From contig NZ_JASHJL010000028.1 of NCBI RefSeq assembly GCF_030733205.1, positions 1 through 64,000 of the forward strand: a stretch of DNA of 64,000 nt, written 5' to 3'. The position numbers and the translations under genes were made by a program. The notes beneath the pieces are model-generated. The model saw nothing but the letters and a program-made list of their open reading frames with translations, was not told where the DNA came from and made no database searches. This document shows positions 42,979 to 51,659 of the stretch, piece by piece. The stretch is from Mameliella sp. MMSF_3455 (GTDB taxonomy: Bacteria; Pseudomonadota; Alphaproteobacteria; Rhodobacterales; Rhodobacteraceae). Position 1 is the first letter of the stretch. Every line of letters starts with the position of its first letter.

Positions 42979-43419
42979 TCATGTGCCCCTGTCGATCTTC
43001 GTGCTGAGGTGGATCAGGCTTTCCGAGGCCTTGACGCCTTTTGCTTCGCCAATGGTGTCCAGCGTGCGGTCCAGAGCCTCTGTCGTTTCCGCGCTGAGCT
43101 GCGCAATCAGGTCGAACCTTCCCGACGTGGTGTGCACCGTTTCCACCGCCGAAAGGCTTTTCAGTCGGGACAGGACCGCCGGTGTGGCGCGCGGTTCGAC
43201 CGAGATCAGCACCGTGGCGCGCAGGGCAGGGCGCAGGCCCGGACCACGCTTGAGCGTGTAGCCGGCAATCGCGCCGCGTGCCTCGAGCCGGTCCAGCCGG
43301 GCCTGCACGGTGGTGCGCGCCAGCCCCAGCCGACGCGCCAGATCGGTCACCGGGGTCCGGGCATTCTCGGCGAGAGCCGCTACCAGGGCGCGATCCGTTT
43401 CGTCGATCTGTTGGTCCAT
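42979..43419 (-). CDS. Lrp/AsnC family transcriptional regulator
   Basis: This 146-residue feast/famine regulator has an N-terminal HTH (about 5-55; TPVTDLARRLGLARTTVQARLDRLE) and a RAM effector domain (about 68-140). I chose ATG 43419 (MDQQIDETDRALVAAL), since longer frames run into the divergent promoter. It is divergent from an ornithine-decarboxylase-fold enzyme with 106 bases between the starts. An amino acid effector and control of that enzyme are likely. Confidence 0.93.
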   Translation of the reverse strand: MDQQIDETDRALVAALAENARTPVTDLARRLGLARTTVQARLDRLEARGAIAGYTLKRGPGLRPALRATVLISVEPRATPAVLSRLKSLSAVETVHTTSGRFDLIAQLSAETTEALDRTLDTIGEAKGVKASESLIHLSTKIDRGT

Positions 43420-43525
43420 ATCGTCACTTTGCCCGAAAATGCCGTACATTCCGAACAGAGTTGCAGCTGAATCCGTCCCTTGCAAGCGCCACACTGGTCT
43501 CACAGGCGAACAGGAGGCACGAGCA

Positions 43526-44647
43526 ATGGTGCTGCACGAGGCATTTCAGCGCGATCCCGCGCTCTGGCTGGCGCGCGAGCGTCCCGAAGACCCGGTTTTC
43601 TTTCACGATCCCAAGCGGCTGCGCGACGTGGCGCGGTTGTTTCTCGACCGCTTTCCCGGTGAAGTGACCTATGCGGTCAAGGCCAATCCCGACCGGGGCG
43701 TGATCGAGACGCTGGCAGAGGCGGGGATGGAGGCCTTTGACGTGGCCTCTCCCGAGGAGATGGCACTGGTGCGAGAGATCGCACCGCGGGCACGCCTGCA
43801 CTACCACAACCCGGTCCGGGGCCGGTCCGAGGTGGCGGCGGCGCGGCGCTATGGCATCACCTCGTGGTCGGTCGACCGCATGGCGGAACTGGACAAGCTG
43901 GGGCCGTTGGAGGGCGCCGAGGTGGCGGTCCGGCTGAAGCTGCCGGTGGCCGGGGCGGTCTATGACTTCGGATCGAAATTCGGTGCCGGCCCCGAGGCTT
44001 GCGGGGAACTCCTGCGTGCGGTTGTCTCGCGCGGCGGACGCCCCTCGCTCACGTTCCATCCGGGCACGCAATGCCGCGCGGCGGGGGCCTGGGTGTCCTA
44101 CATCCAGGCCGCGGCCGAGATCGCGCGGTCCAATGGCATCCGCCTGCACCGGCTGAATGTCGGCGGCGGGTTCCCGGCGCACCGCGAAGACCCGGCCCCC
44201 GACCTGCCCGCGCTCTTCGGTGCCATCGACGAGGCCGTCGGGGCGGCCTTCGGGTCGGACCGCCCGGCGCTGGTCTGCGAGCCGGGCCGGGCGATGGTGG
44301 CCGAAGCCTTTGAACTGGCCTTGCAGGTCAAGGCGCGGGACGGGAACGCGGTCTTTCTGAACGACGGCATCTATGGCGGCCTCAGCGAGTGGCGCGATCT
44401 TGGTCCCGCGACGCGGATCAGCGCGCTGGCCGCGGATGGGACACCCAAGGCTGGCGCCCTCTGCGCGACAGAGGTGTTCGGGCCGACCTGCGACAGTCTC
44501 GACCGGCTATCCGACCGGGTCGACCTGCCAGAGGACCTGATCGAGGGGGATTACCTGCTGTTTCATGCCTGCGGGGCCTATTCCACGGCACTGGCCACCC
44601 GATTCAACGGCTACGGCGCCCGGCGCATCGTGACATTGGCACGATAA
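43526..44647 (+). CDS. type III PLP-dependent decarboxylase (ornithine/lysine decarboxylase fold)
   Basis: This is an alanine-racemase-fold decarboxylase related to eukaryotic ornithine decarboxylase, 373 residues. The PLP lysine is Lys52 in TYAVKANPD; His-based stacking is in LTFHPGTQ; the glycine-rich phosphate loop is LNVGGGFP; EPGRAMV follows. The C-terminal active-site Cys is in GPTCDSLD, and CGAYSTA lies at the end. It would make putrescine or cadaverine for polyamine synthesis. It is divergent from an Lrp-type regulator. Start ATG 43526 follows CAGGAGGCAC. Confidence 0.92.
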   Translation: MVLHEAFQRDPALWLARERPEDPVFFHDPKRLRDVARLFLDRFPGEVTYAVKANPDRGVIETLAEAGMEAFDVASPEEMALVREIAPRARLHYHNPVRGRSEVAAARRYGITSWSVDRMAELDKLGPLEGAEVAVRLKLPVAGAVYDFGSKFGAGPEACGELLRAVVSRGGRPSLTFHPGTQCRAAGAWVSYIQAAAEIARSNGIRLHRLNVGGGFPAHREDPAPDLPALFGAIDEAVGAAFGSDRPALVCEPGRAMVAEAFELALQVKARDGNAVFLNDGIYGGLSEWRDLGPATRISALAADGTPKAGALCATEVFGPTCDSLDRLSDRVDLPEDLIEGDYLLFHACGAYSTALATRFNGYGARRIVTLAR

Positions 44648-44753
44648 TCGGCCCTTCGCGGAAAACCGGGTGTGGGCCGTGGTGCGCCCTCTGGACACCC
44701 GCGCCATGACGACTAATCTCCGCCGCGACAGGACAATTGCGAGGGAGACACTC

Positions 44754-47051
44754 ATGGACAAGTTCGGCAAGAGCCAGCCGGTGAAACGGGTCGAGGATGT
44801 GCGCTTCCTGACCGGGCACGGGCGGTATGTGGATGATGTCGCCCCCGAGGGCGCATTGCGAGCCTTTGTCTTCCGCTCTCCCGTGGCGCATGCCGAGATC
44901 ACCATGCTGGATGTGAGTGCCGCACGCGAGGCCGAGGGCGTGCATCTGGTCGTGACATCGGAGGACCTGCTGGGGGCCGGCATCGACACCGGAATGTCGG
45001 GCGCGCTGGCTCCCAACCGCGATGGCAGCAAGGGCGCGGCGCCCAAGCGTCCGGTGCTGGCCGAGGGGCGTCTGCGCTATGTCGGCGAGCCGGTGGCCAT
45101 GGTCGTGGCCGAGACATTGCAGCAGGCGCGCGACGCCGCCGAACTGATCGAGCTGGACTATGACGACCTGCCGGTCATCATGGATCTGGCGCCGGGCGAC
45201 ACGGCGATCCACCCGGAGGCACCCGACAACCGGGCCTATGATTTCGGTATCGGCGACGAAGAGGCCACGAATGCGGCCTTCGAGACGGCGGCCAAGACCG
45301 TCAAGCTGGAGATCGGCGACAACCGGATCATCGTGAACTCGATGGAGCCGCGCGGGGCTTTTGCCGAATGGACCGACGGGCGCATCCATCTGGGCTTTGG
45401 CGGCCAGGGCGTCTGGGGCATGAAGGCCGAGCTGGCGCGCGCCTATCACATGGAGCCCGAGCAGATCCACACGACCAACCCCGACGTCGGCGGCGGTTTT
45501 GGCATGAAGGGTTTTCCCTATCCGGAATATTTCGTGTTGCCCTTCGCGGCGCGCGAAACCGGCCGCCCGGTGCGCTGGATGTCCGACCGGACAGAGGCGA
45601 TGCTCTCCGACAACGGCGGGCGCGACCTTGTGACGACGGCAGAGCTGGCCTTTGACGCGGACAACCGTATCACCGGTTACCGGCTGCACACGCGGTCAAA
45701 CCTGGGGGCCTACAACTCGCATTTCGGGCAGTTCATCCAGTCGAACCTCTTTGCCCGCGTGCTGACCGGCACTTATGACATCCAGAATGCCTACTATCGT
45801 TCGGAAGGGTTCTATACCAACACCGTGCAGGTGGATGCCTACCGTGGCGCGGGCCGCCCCGAGGCGATTTATGTTCTGGAACGGGTGATGGACCGCGCGG
45901 CGCGCGAACTGGGTGTCGATCCGCTGGAACTGCGCCGGATCAACTTCATCAAGCCCGACCAGTTTCCCTACAAGACGGTGACCGGCGAAAACTACGACGT
46001 GGGCGATTTCGTGCGCGTCATGGGCCATGCCGAAACGACGGCGGACATGGCGGGATTCGCGGCCCGGCGGGCGGCCTCGGAAAAGGCCGGCAAGCTGCGC
46101 GGCCTGGGAATTTGTTACTACATCGAGTCTATCCTGGGCGCCCCGAACGAGGACGTGAAGGTGGAGTTCACCGAAGACGGCGGCGCGAAGATCTATGTCG
46201 GCACCCAGTCGAACGGGCAGGGGCATGAAACCGTGTTCCGCCAGTTCCTGGCCGACCAGACAGGCATCCCCGCCGAGAAGATCGAGGTGGTGCAGGGCGA
46301 CAGTGACCTGATCGGCTCGGGCGGCGGCACTGGCGGGTCTCGTTCCGTCACCGTTCAGACCAACGTGACCCTGCAGGCGGTCAGCGACATGGTTGCAGGT
46401 TTCTCCGATTTCCTTGCCGGCGAAATGGGCGTGGACGCTTCGGCGATCACCTTCGACGATGAGACCTTTCGCGCGGACGGATCGAACCTGACCCCCACCA
46501 TGCTGGAAGCTGCGCAGATGGCGCGCGAGGCCGGGCGCGAGGATCTGCTGGTCTGGCAGGCGACCTCGACGCTGCCGGGGCGCTCCTACCCCAATGGCTG
46601 CCATGTGGCCGAGGTCGAGATCGACCTGGAGACCGGTGAGACGATCTGTGACCGCTACAGCGTGGTCGACGATTTCGGCAACCTGATCAATCCGATGCTG
46701 GCCGAGGGGCAGGTGCATGGTGGCGTGGCGCAGGGCCTGGGTCAGGCGCTGACCGAACATGTGGTCTATGATGAGGATGGGCAGCTGCTCACGGCCTCTT
46801 TCATGGACTACGCGATGCCGCGGGCCGACAATATGCCCATGATCGGTTTCGAGACGGAGCCGGTCCCCTCCACCGCCAACCCGATGGGGATGAAAGGCTG
46901 TGGTGAGGCAGGAACGGTTGGCTCCATGGCCGCCGTGTCGAACGCGGTTCAGGATGCGCTCTGGGCGCGTGGGATCAAACAGGTGGACATGCCCTTCACG
47001 CCGGCGCGAGTCTGGGCCATGTTGGAAGGTGATGCGATCGCAGCTGAGTGA
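44754..47051 (+). CDS. xanthine dehydrogenase family molybdopterin-binding subunit (form II CoxL-like)
   Basis: This is the large molybdenum-cofactor subunit of a xanthine-oxidase-family hydroxylase, 765 residues. The active-site loop is AYRGAGRPEA, the signature of form II (not form I, which has AYRCSFR) CO-dehydrogenase-like proteins. The C-terminal catalytic Glu is in GCGEAGTVGS, and the Moco loop GGGTGGSRS is present. Typical partners (FAD medium and 2Fe-2S small subunits) are not adjacent, so it is an orphan or its partners lie outside the window. It overlaps the DUF2235 gene by 20 bases. Confidence 0.93.
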   Translation: MDKFGKSQPVKRVEDVRFLTGHGRYVDDVAPEGALRAFVFRSPVAHAEITMLDVSAAREAEGVHLVVTSEDLLGAGIDTGMSGALAPNRDGSKGAAPKRPVLAEGRLRYVGEPVAMVVAETLQQARDAAELIELDYDDLPVIMDLAPGDTAIHPEAPDNRAYDFGIGDEEATNAAFETAAKTVKLEIGDNRIIVNSMEPRGAFAEWTDGRIHLGFGGQGVWGMKAELARAYHMEPEQIHTTNPDVGGGFGMKGFPYPEYFVLPFAARETGRPVRWMSDRTEAMLSDNGGRDLVTTAELAFDADNRITGYRLHTRSNLGAYNSHFGQFIQSNLFARVLTGTYDIQNAYYRSEGFYTNTVQVDAYRGAGRPEAIYVLERVMDRAARELGVDPLELRRINFIKPDQFPYKTVTGENYDVGDFVRVMGHAETTADMAGFAARRAASEKAGKLRGLGICYYIESILGAPNEDVKVEFTEDGGAKIYVGTQSNGQGHETVFRQFLADQTGIPAEKIEVVQGDSDLIGSGGGTGGSRSVTVQTNVTLQAVSDMVAGFSDFLAGEMGVDASAITFDDETFRADGSNLTPTMLEAAQMAREAGREDLLVWQATSTLPGRSYPNGCHVAEVEIDLETGETICDRYSVVDDFGNLINPMLAEGQVHGGVAQGLGQALTEHVVYDEDGQLLTASFMDYAMPRADNMPMIGFETEPVPSTANPMGMKGCGEAGTVGSMAAVSNAVQDALWARGIKQVDMPFTPARVWAMLEGDAIAAE

Positions 47052-48081
47052 CATTGTTTTCGGCTGGCTCCGCCGCAAGTCTTCGGCGGACCATTCCGCT
47101 TATGCGCGGCGGCGCGGGCCGGTCGATCATGTCCTCATTCTGGATGGCACCATGTCTTCGCTCACGCCCGGCGAGGAAACCAACGCCGGGCTGACCTATT
47201 TGCTGCTGAAAGAGGCCGGGCATTCGTCGCTCTACTACGAGGCCGGGGTGCAGTGGACGGACTGGGGCGCCACCACCGACGTGGCGCTGGGGCGGGGCAT
47301 CAACCGGCAGATCCGCCGTGCCTATGGTTATCTCGCCTCGCGCTATCGCGCGGGCGACAGGATTTTCCTGATGGGCTATTCGCGCGGCGCCTACGCGGTG
47401 CGGTCGCTGGCCGGCATCATCGACATGGTCGGTTTGCTCCGCGCCGAATGTGCGACGGAGCGCAATATCCGCCAGATCTATCGCCTGTACCAATACGCTC
47501 CAGACGGATCCTCTGCCCGGGCCTTTGCCAAGCAGACCTGCCATGCCGAGTCGCCGGTCGAGATGATCGGTGTCTGGGATACGGTCAAGGCACTGGGCCT
47601 GCGTCTGCCGCTGCTCTGGCGCTTGACCGAAGCCGAGCACGAGTTCCACAATCATTCCCTGGGTCCCGCGATCCGGCATGGTTATCAAGCATTGGCCCAT
47701 GACGAGACGCGCGCCGCCTATGCGCCGGTGCTCTGGGAGTGCCCGCCGGGCTGGGCGGGCAAGGTCGAACAGGTCTGGTTCCGTGGCACGCATGGCGATA
47801 TCGGCGGGCAACTGGGCGGCTTCGATGCGGCGCGGCCCCTGTCCAACATCCCGCTGGTCTGGATGCTGGACCGGCTGGAGGCGCGTGGCGTGGCCCTGCC
47901 GGAAGGGTGGAGGACGCGCTTTCCCTGCGACGTCAACGCGCCTTCGGTCGGAACCTGGGTGGGCGTCAGCAAGCTGTTCATCCTGCGCAAGACGCGCCGG
48001 GTCGGGCGGGACCCCTCGGAAAGCCTGCACCCCACACTTGTGGGCTTGATGGAACCCGACGGCGCGCAGGTCGCGGGGTGA
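47032..48081 (+). CDS. DUF2235 domain-containing alpha/beta hydrolase-like protein
   Basis: This 349-residue protein has the DUF2235 layout: VDHVLILDGTMSS (about 31-43) with the strand-1 Asp, and the elbow FLMGYSRGAYAVRSLAG with Ser117. IGVWDTVKALG and FHNHSLGPAIRHGYQALA follow, with HGDIGGQ near the C-terminus carrying the candidate acid/His. DUF2235 proteins include T6SS-associated phospholipase-like effectors, but no secretion genes are nearby. Start ATG 47032 follows GGAAGGTG inside the end of the molybdoprotein gene, so translation is likely coupled. Confidence 0.88.
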   Translation: MRSQLSDIVFGWLRRKSSADHSAYARRRGPVDHVLILDGTMSSLTPGEETNAGLTYLLLKEAGHSSLYYEAGVQWTDWGATTDVALGRGINRQIRRAYGYLASRYRAGDRIFLMGYSRGAYAVRSLAGIIDMVGLLRAECATERNIRQIYRLYQYAPDGSSARAFAKQTCHAESPVEMIGVWDTVKALGLRLPLLWRLTEAEHEFHNHSLGPAIRHGYQALAHDETRAAYAPVLWECPPGWAGKVEQVWFRGTHGDIGGQLGGFDAARPLSNIPLVWMLDRLEARGVALPEGWRTRFPCDVNAPSVGTWVGVSKLFILRKTRRVGRDPSESLHPTLVGLMEPDGAQVAG

Positions 48082-48112
48082 TCGGATAGTCAAGAAAAAT
48101 GTTCACAGTTTC

Positions 48113-48141
48113 TTTACAGGCCTTGGAACTGTGGCTTTACT
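48113..48141 (+). promoter_or_regulatory. sigma-70 type promoter of the candidate sRNA
   Basis: TTTACA (48113-48118), 17 bases, then TTTACT (48136-48141) match the -35 and -10 consensus at 5/6 and 4/6 positions. The expected start is about 48148. Confidence 0.55.
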
Positions 48142-48147
48142 GCCTAT

Positions 48148-48247
48148 CTCTTGGTCAGGATCGCGGGGACGGAACCCCCGCGAGACCTTCACTGTCCCTC
48201 GTTCCGTAACTGGCGCCCGGGTTTTTGCCCGGGCGCTTTTTCTTTTC
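48148..48247 (+). ncRNA. candidate ~100-nt small RNA or attenuated leader
   Basis: Between the DUF2235 gene and the CoA-binding gene lies a promoter-like pair, then a hairpin (GGTC...TCGCGGGG/CCCCGCGA...GACC, 48153-48187), a 25-base pyrimidine-rich single-stranded stretch, and a perfect terminator (48213-48240 plus T run). No ribosome site or ORF is present. The arrangement of hairpin, unpaired region and terminator is that of a trans-acting small RNA. It could instead be an attenuator for the CoA-binding gene, whose ATG is 33 bases past the stem. Confidence 0.5.
48213..48247 (+). terminator. Rho-independent terminator of the candidate sRNA
   Basis: GCGCCCGGG (48213-48221), loop TTTTTG and CCCGGGCGC (48228-48236) are followed by TTTTTTCTTTT. 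It is a strong plus-strand terminator located 25 bases before ATG 48273. Confidence 0.93.
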
Positions 48248-48272
48248 GAAATGCCGGTATATTTGAGGGGAC

Positions 48273-48740
48273 ATGAGCTATTCGGATGACAAGCTGAAAG
48301 AGATCCTGACGCGGACCAAGGTCGTCGCAGTCGTGGGAGTGTCCATGAACCCGGTACGGCCCAGCTATTATGTCGCGCGATATCTTTCGTTGAAGGGTTT
48401 CAAGGTGATCCCGGTCAATCCGGGACATGCCGGCAAGCGCCTGTTCGGGCAAGAGGTGCGCGCCTCGCTGTCCGAATGCCCCGATACCGTGGACATGGTG
48501 GACATCTTTCGACGCCCGGAACATGTGCCGCCCATCGTCGAAGAGGCGCTGGAGGTCTTTCCGAAACTGCGCACGGTCTGGATGCAGATCGGCGTCGTCA
48601 ACGAAGAGGCAGCCCGGATGGCCGAGGCGCGCGGCGTCGACGTGGTGATGGATCGCTGCCCCAAGATCGAGTACCAGCGCCTGTTCGGCGAACTGCGCAT
48701 GGGCGGGTTCAACACCGGGATCATCTCGTCCAAGCTGTGA
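48273..48740 (+). CDS. CoA-binding protein (YccU-like)
   Basis: This 155-residue single Rossmann-domain protein resembles the CoA-binding domain of succinyl-CoA synthetase alpha and the YccU family. VVAVVGVSMNPVRPSYYV (about 15-32) is the nucleotide loop, PVNPGHAGKRLFGQEV follows, and VDMVDIFRRPEHVPPIVEEAL and the conserved Cys in MDRCPKIEYQRL close the fold. The function in vivo is unclear; relatives bind CoA. It is preceded by a candidate small RNA with its own terminator. Confidence 0.92.
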   Translation: MSYSDDKLKEILTRTKVVAVVGVSMNPVRPSYYVARYLSLKGFKVIPVNPGHAGKRLFGQEVRASLSECPDTVDMVDIFRRPEHVPPIVEEALEVFPKLRTVWMQIGVVNEEAARMAEARGVDVVMDRCPKIEYQRLFGELRMGGFNTGIISSKL

Positions 48741-48762
48741 CCGGACGTCTTGACTGCCTGCG

Positions 48763-49734
48763 CTATGTCCTGAAGGCGGCGCGGAGCTGGCCGTGCACAA
48801 AGCCCAGTTTCTCGCGCACCTGCGGGGTCAGCACGAACGGATAGAGATCGGGCAGCTCCAGTGCACGGTTCACATGGGTGACGGCCAGCGACAGGCGCAC
48901 CGCGTGATCCAGCACGCGGTCGGACTGCGGGTCGGCATAGGCGTCATAGCCGGTCTGCGGACCTGCGGGCAGGGCAAGCCCTGCGGCGGCGGCGCTGTCT
49001 GCAATATCCACGAGATGCAGCAGGTGGGCGACGGTTTCGGCCCAGTCCTCATGCGGGTGGGCCGTGGCGTAGGGGGTGATGTGGGTTTCGCCCGGATCGC
49101 GTGGCGCCGCATAGTGGCGGTCCAGCGCTTCGGCGTAGTCGGCACGCTCATCGCCGAATTGGGTCCGGAAGTCGGGCAGGAACGCGGCCCGCTCGGTCAG
49201 GCGTTCGAACAGGAAATGCGCGCATTCATGGCGCATGTGGCCCAGCATGGTGCGGTACAGTTCGCCGAGGTCGTCCTGGCGTTGGGCCCGGGTGGCCTCG
49301 TCGGCCTCGCTCACGTTGATGGTGATGACGCCCATGGCGTGGCCCATCGTGACCGGCTGTTCACCCTGCGCAGTCTCTTCCGACAAAAGGCGGAACACCG
49401 GGCGCGGACCCGGATCGCTCTCGGTGAACCAGCCCCAGCGCGCAAGGTTCGCCAGCATCCAGCGCTTGGCCGCCTCCGTCCGCGCCCAGAGGGGCAGGTT
49501 GTCCGCCTCGCGCAGGTCCGGCACGGTTTCCGTCATCGCGCAGGACCGGCACAGCTCGTCCGCCCCCGGTTCGGGCGACCAGTTGCAGCCGATGGCCGCG
49601 TGATTGGCACAGCGGGCAGTTGTGGCCACCATGACCTGTGCCTGTGGGTCGAACCCGACCTCCTGGCCGCAGGTGCAACGGTCATTGTCGAACCAGAGCG
49701 GGGTCTGGCAGGCGGGGCATGTGAAAACCTGCAT
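48763..49734 (-). CDS. zinc-binding metallopeptidase-like protein (Peptidase_Mx family)
   Basis: This 323-residue protein begins with a zinc ribbon (CPAC...CTCG at about residues 6-22, further cysteines near 49-63) and carries a gluzincin HExxH motif as HECAHFLFERL (about residues 168-178). The downstream Glu/Asp-rich region follows, as in the 'putative zinc-binding metallopeptidase' family. I chose ATG 49734 (MQVFTCPACQTP), just after a divergent 138-base region toward hisE. Peptidase activity and target are inferred only from the motif. Confidence 0.85.
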   Translation of the reverse strand: MQVFTCPACQTPLWFDNDRCTCGQEVGFDPQAQVMVATTARCANHAAIGCNWSPEPGADELCRSCAMTETVPDLREADNLPLWARTEAAKRWMLANLARWGWFTESDPGPRPVFRLLSEETAQGEQPVTMGHAMGVITINVSEADEATRAQRQDDLGELYRTMLGHMRHECAHFLFERLTERAAFLPDFRTQFGDERADYAEALDRHYAAPRDPGETHITPYATAHPHEDWAETVAHLLHLVDIADSAAAAGLALPAGPQTGYDAYADPQSDRVLDHAVRLSLAVTHVNRALELPDLYPFVLTPQVREKLGFVHGQLRAAFRT

Positions 49735-49872
49735 CCGGGGTCCTTTCGAGGGTATCCGGCAGGCCAACGCGGCATGGCGGTTCTGGGTTGCGTCAGCGGT
49801 GGGCGGCGTTCCGGCGCCGCAGGCTCTCACGCGAATTGGCGGTGAATGCAGCCTGTCCCGCAGGGCGGTACC

Positions 49873-50178
49873 TCAGCGCGCCGCCTTTTCGGCTATGCCG
49901 GATTGCCCTTGGCGCCGGGCCAGTTCTGCCATGACCTCGCTCAGCGCCACGTCGCGCGATTTCAGCATGACCAGCAGGTGAAAGAGCACGTCGGCGGACT
50001 CCGAGACCAGCCGCGCGCGGTCGTCCTTGACCGCTTCGATGATCGCTTCGATCGCCTCTTCGCCGAATTTCTCGGCCACCTTTTCCGGACCCTTGGCCAA
50101 GAGCTTGGCGGTCCAGCTGTCATCCGGAGAGGCGGCGGCGCGGGTGGCGATGATCTGTTCGAGGTCGTCCAGGGTCAT
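49873..50178 (-). CDS. hisE: phosphoribosyl-ATP diphosphatase
   Basis: HisE hydrolyses phosphoribosyl-ATP to phosphoribosyl-AMP, step 2 of histidine synthesis. The 101-residue all-alpha MazG-like protein shows [32 protein letters not shown] (about 18-50) with the acidic Mg2+-binding residues, then the helix [16 protein letters not shown]. The length is standard. It is the last gene of the minus-strand histidine run, separated from hisF by a 24-base spacer plus a 300-base decayed frame. Confidence 0.95.
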   Translation of the reverse strand: MTLDDLEQIIATRAAASPDDSWTAKLLAKGPEKVAEKFGEEAIEAIIEAVKDDRARLVSESADVLFHLLVMLKSRDVALSEVMAELARRQGQSGIAEKAAR

Positions 50179-50201
50179 GTCGGTTCCTTTTCAGGCGTAT
50201 G

Positions 50202-50499
50202 TCAGAGACGGCTGTCCGCGGTCGGAAAAGTGCCGAGCAGGGACCGGAGTTGTGCCTCCATCGGCACGCCCAGCACCTGTGCGCGGTTGAGCGGGATCAA
50301 GAGCGGGCGACCGCGGCCATGTCATGCTTGGACCAGTCCAGCAGGCTGGGTTCGTCACGCGAAATGCCGATCCGCGGGCCCCGGCGTTCGTCAGGTCCGG
50401 CGCCTTCGGTCCAGTCTCCGGTGCATCGGCAGACGCGGGGCAGGCGGTCTCTTCGATCTCGCCCTCGTAGAGGGTGACGTCAGAGCCGTCCCTGAACAC
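50202..50499 (-). pseudogene. frameshifted remnant between hisF and hisE
   Basis: Three minus-strand segments in different frames read like one protein. They are MFRDGSDVTLYEGEIEETACP (frame from 50499), then CRCTGDWTEGAGPDE and GISRDEPSLLDWSKHDM (frame ending at TGA 50297-50299), then GRPLLIPLNRAQVLGVP (frame ending at 50202). Each has normal acidic, aromatic and lysine content, unlike the other strand. This suggests a gene with at least two frameshifts, or sequence errors. I cannot name the family. It lies between hisF and hisE in the same direction. Confidence 0.45.
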
Positions 50500-50501
50500 G
50501 T

Positions 50502-51260
50502 CTACAGCCGGACCGGGATGCCGGCGGCTGCCATGTGCGCCTTGGCCTCGGCCACGGTGAAGGTGCCGAAGTGAAAGATCGAGGCGGCAAGAACGGCGCT
50601 GGCATGGCCTTCGGTTACGCCTTCGACAAGGTGATCCAGCGTACCCACGCCGCCCGAGGCAATGACGGGAATATCCACCGCATCGGCGATGGCCCGGGTC
50701 AGGGGCAGGTTGAACCCGGCCTTTGTGCCGTCGCGGTCCATCGAGGTCAGCAGGATTTCCCCCGCGCCCTTGGCGGCGATGGTGCGGGCGAATTCAACCG
50801 CGTCGATCCCCGTTGGCTTGCGCCCGCCGTGGGTGAAGATTTCCCAGCGGCCCGGTTCCACCGTCTTGGCGTCGATGGCGCAAACGATGCACTGGCTGCC
50901 GAACTGGTCGGCGGCCTCGGCCACCACGTCCGGATTGGCGACGGCGGCGGAGTTGAAGGACACCTTGTCGGCGCCCGCGAGCAGAAGGGCGCGGACATCC
51001 TGAACCGTACGCACGCCGCCGCCCACGGTCAGCGGGATGAAACACTGCTCCGCTGTGCGTGTGACCACGTCGAACATGGTGCCGCGGTTCTCATGAGTGG
51101 CGTGGATGTCGAGGAAACAGATCTCGTCCGCGCCGGCGGCGTCATAGGCGCGGGCGGCGTCCACGGGATCGCCCGCATCGCGCAGGTCGACGAAATTGAC
51201 GCCCTTGACGACACGGCCGTCGGCGACATCGAGGCAGGGGATGATGCGGGTCTTGAGCAT
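50502..51260 (-). CDS. hisF: imidazole glycerol phosphate synthase subunit HisF
   Basis: HisF is the cyclase TIM barrel that uses ammonia from HisH to make imidazole glycerol phosphate and AICAR. The 252-residue product has [22 protein letters not shown] with catalytic Asp11, the IDAKTVEPG...[11 protein letters not shown] segment containing the second catalytic Asp (near residue 130), and the phosphate-binding loops VGGGVRTV and [11 protein letters not shown]. It belongs to the minus-strand histidine run with hisA upstream. Confidence 0.97.
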   Translation of the reverse strand: MLKTRIIPCLDVADGRVVKGVNFVDLRDAGDPVDAARAYDAAGADEICFLDIHATHENRGTMFDVVTRTAEQCFIPLTVGGGVRTVQDVRALLLAGADKVSFNSAAVANPDVVAEAADQFGSQCIVCAIDAKTVEPGRWEIFTHGGRKPTGIDAVEFARTIAAKGAGEILLTSMDRDGTKAGFNLPLTRAIADAVDIPVIASGGVGTLDHLVEGVTEGHASAVLAASIFHFGTFTVAEAKAHMAAAGIPVRL

Positions 51261-51346
51261 GGCGTTGCGTTAGCGCGAATTGACCGGCGAGGGAAGGGGG
51301 GAGAGGTCATGGCGGGCCGCCGCTCTGGCGGGCACGCCTGTGCGGC

Positions 51347-51562
51347 TCAAGAAAGCGTCGGCGCCGGCCGGGAGACCCTGAGCCGGGACCCAATGGGCCG
51401 GGAACGTGCAACGCGCCCCAGCGCCGTGGCGGGGAAAAGGTAATAGCCCAGCGGCAGGCGCGCGTTCCACAACAGGTCGTTCGGACGGAAAGGCCCACCT
51501 TTCTCCGGGTTTTCCAGCACGGAGAAGATCACGTTGACGATCCAGATCGCGGCCATGAACAT
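51347..51562 (-). CDS. small hypothetical membrane-associated protein
   Basis: The 71-residue product from ATG 51562 (MFMAAIWIVNVIFSVLEN) has one hydrophobic N-terminal segment and a second around LLWNARLPLGYYLFPA, then a basic Arg/Ser tail. No known family recognised. It sits between hisA and hisF on the same strand. A longer ATG at 51709 would overlap the hisA end and lacks a ribosome site. The coding status is uncertain because there is only a weak AAGGA-like sequence. Confidence 0.5.
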   Translation of the reverse strand: MFMAAIWIVNVIFSVLENPEKGGPFRPNDLLWNARLPLGYYLFPATALGRVARSRPIGSRLRVSRPAPTLS

Positions 51563-51659
51563 GAAACGGTCCTTTTGGGAACTTGTCTTGGATAGAGGTG
51601 TATCAAGCCGCCCGCAGGCGGCGCAGTCAGGAAGTCCGGACCTGGTCCTGTGATGCGGC

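Noticed and set aside
44754-47051. Form I carbon monoxide dehydrogenase large subunit
   Set aside because: The active-site loop is AYRGAGR, not the form I AYRCSFR, and the other subunits are absent.
51270-51498. Short open frames on the minus strand between hisF and the small ORF
   Set aside because: They overlap one another without ribosome sites and show no protein-like composition; only the frame from 51562 was kept as a tentative gene.
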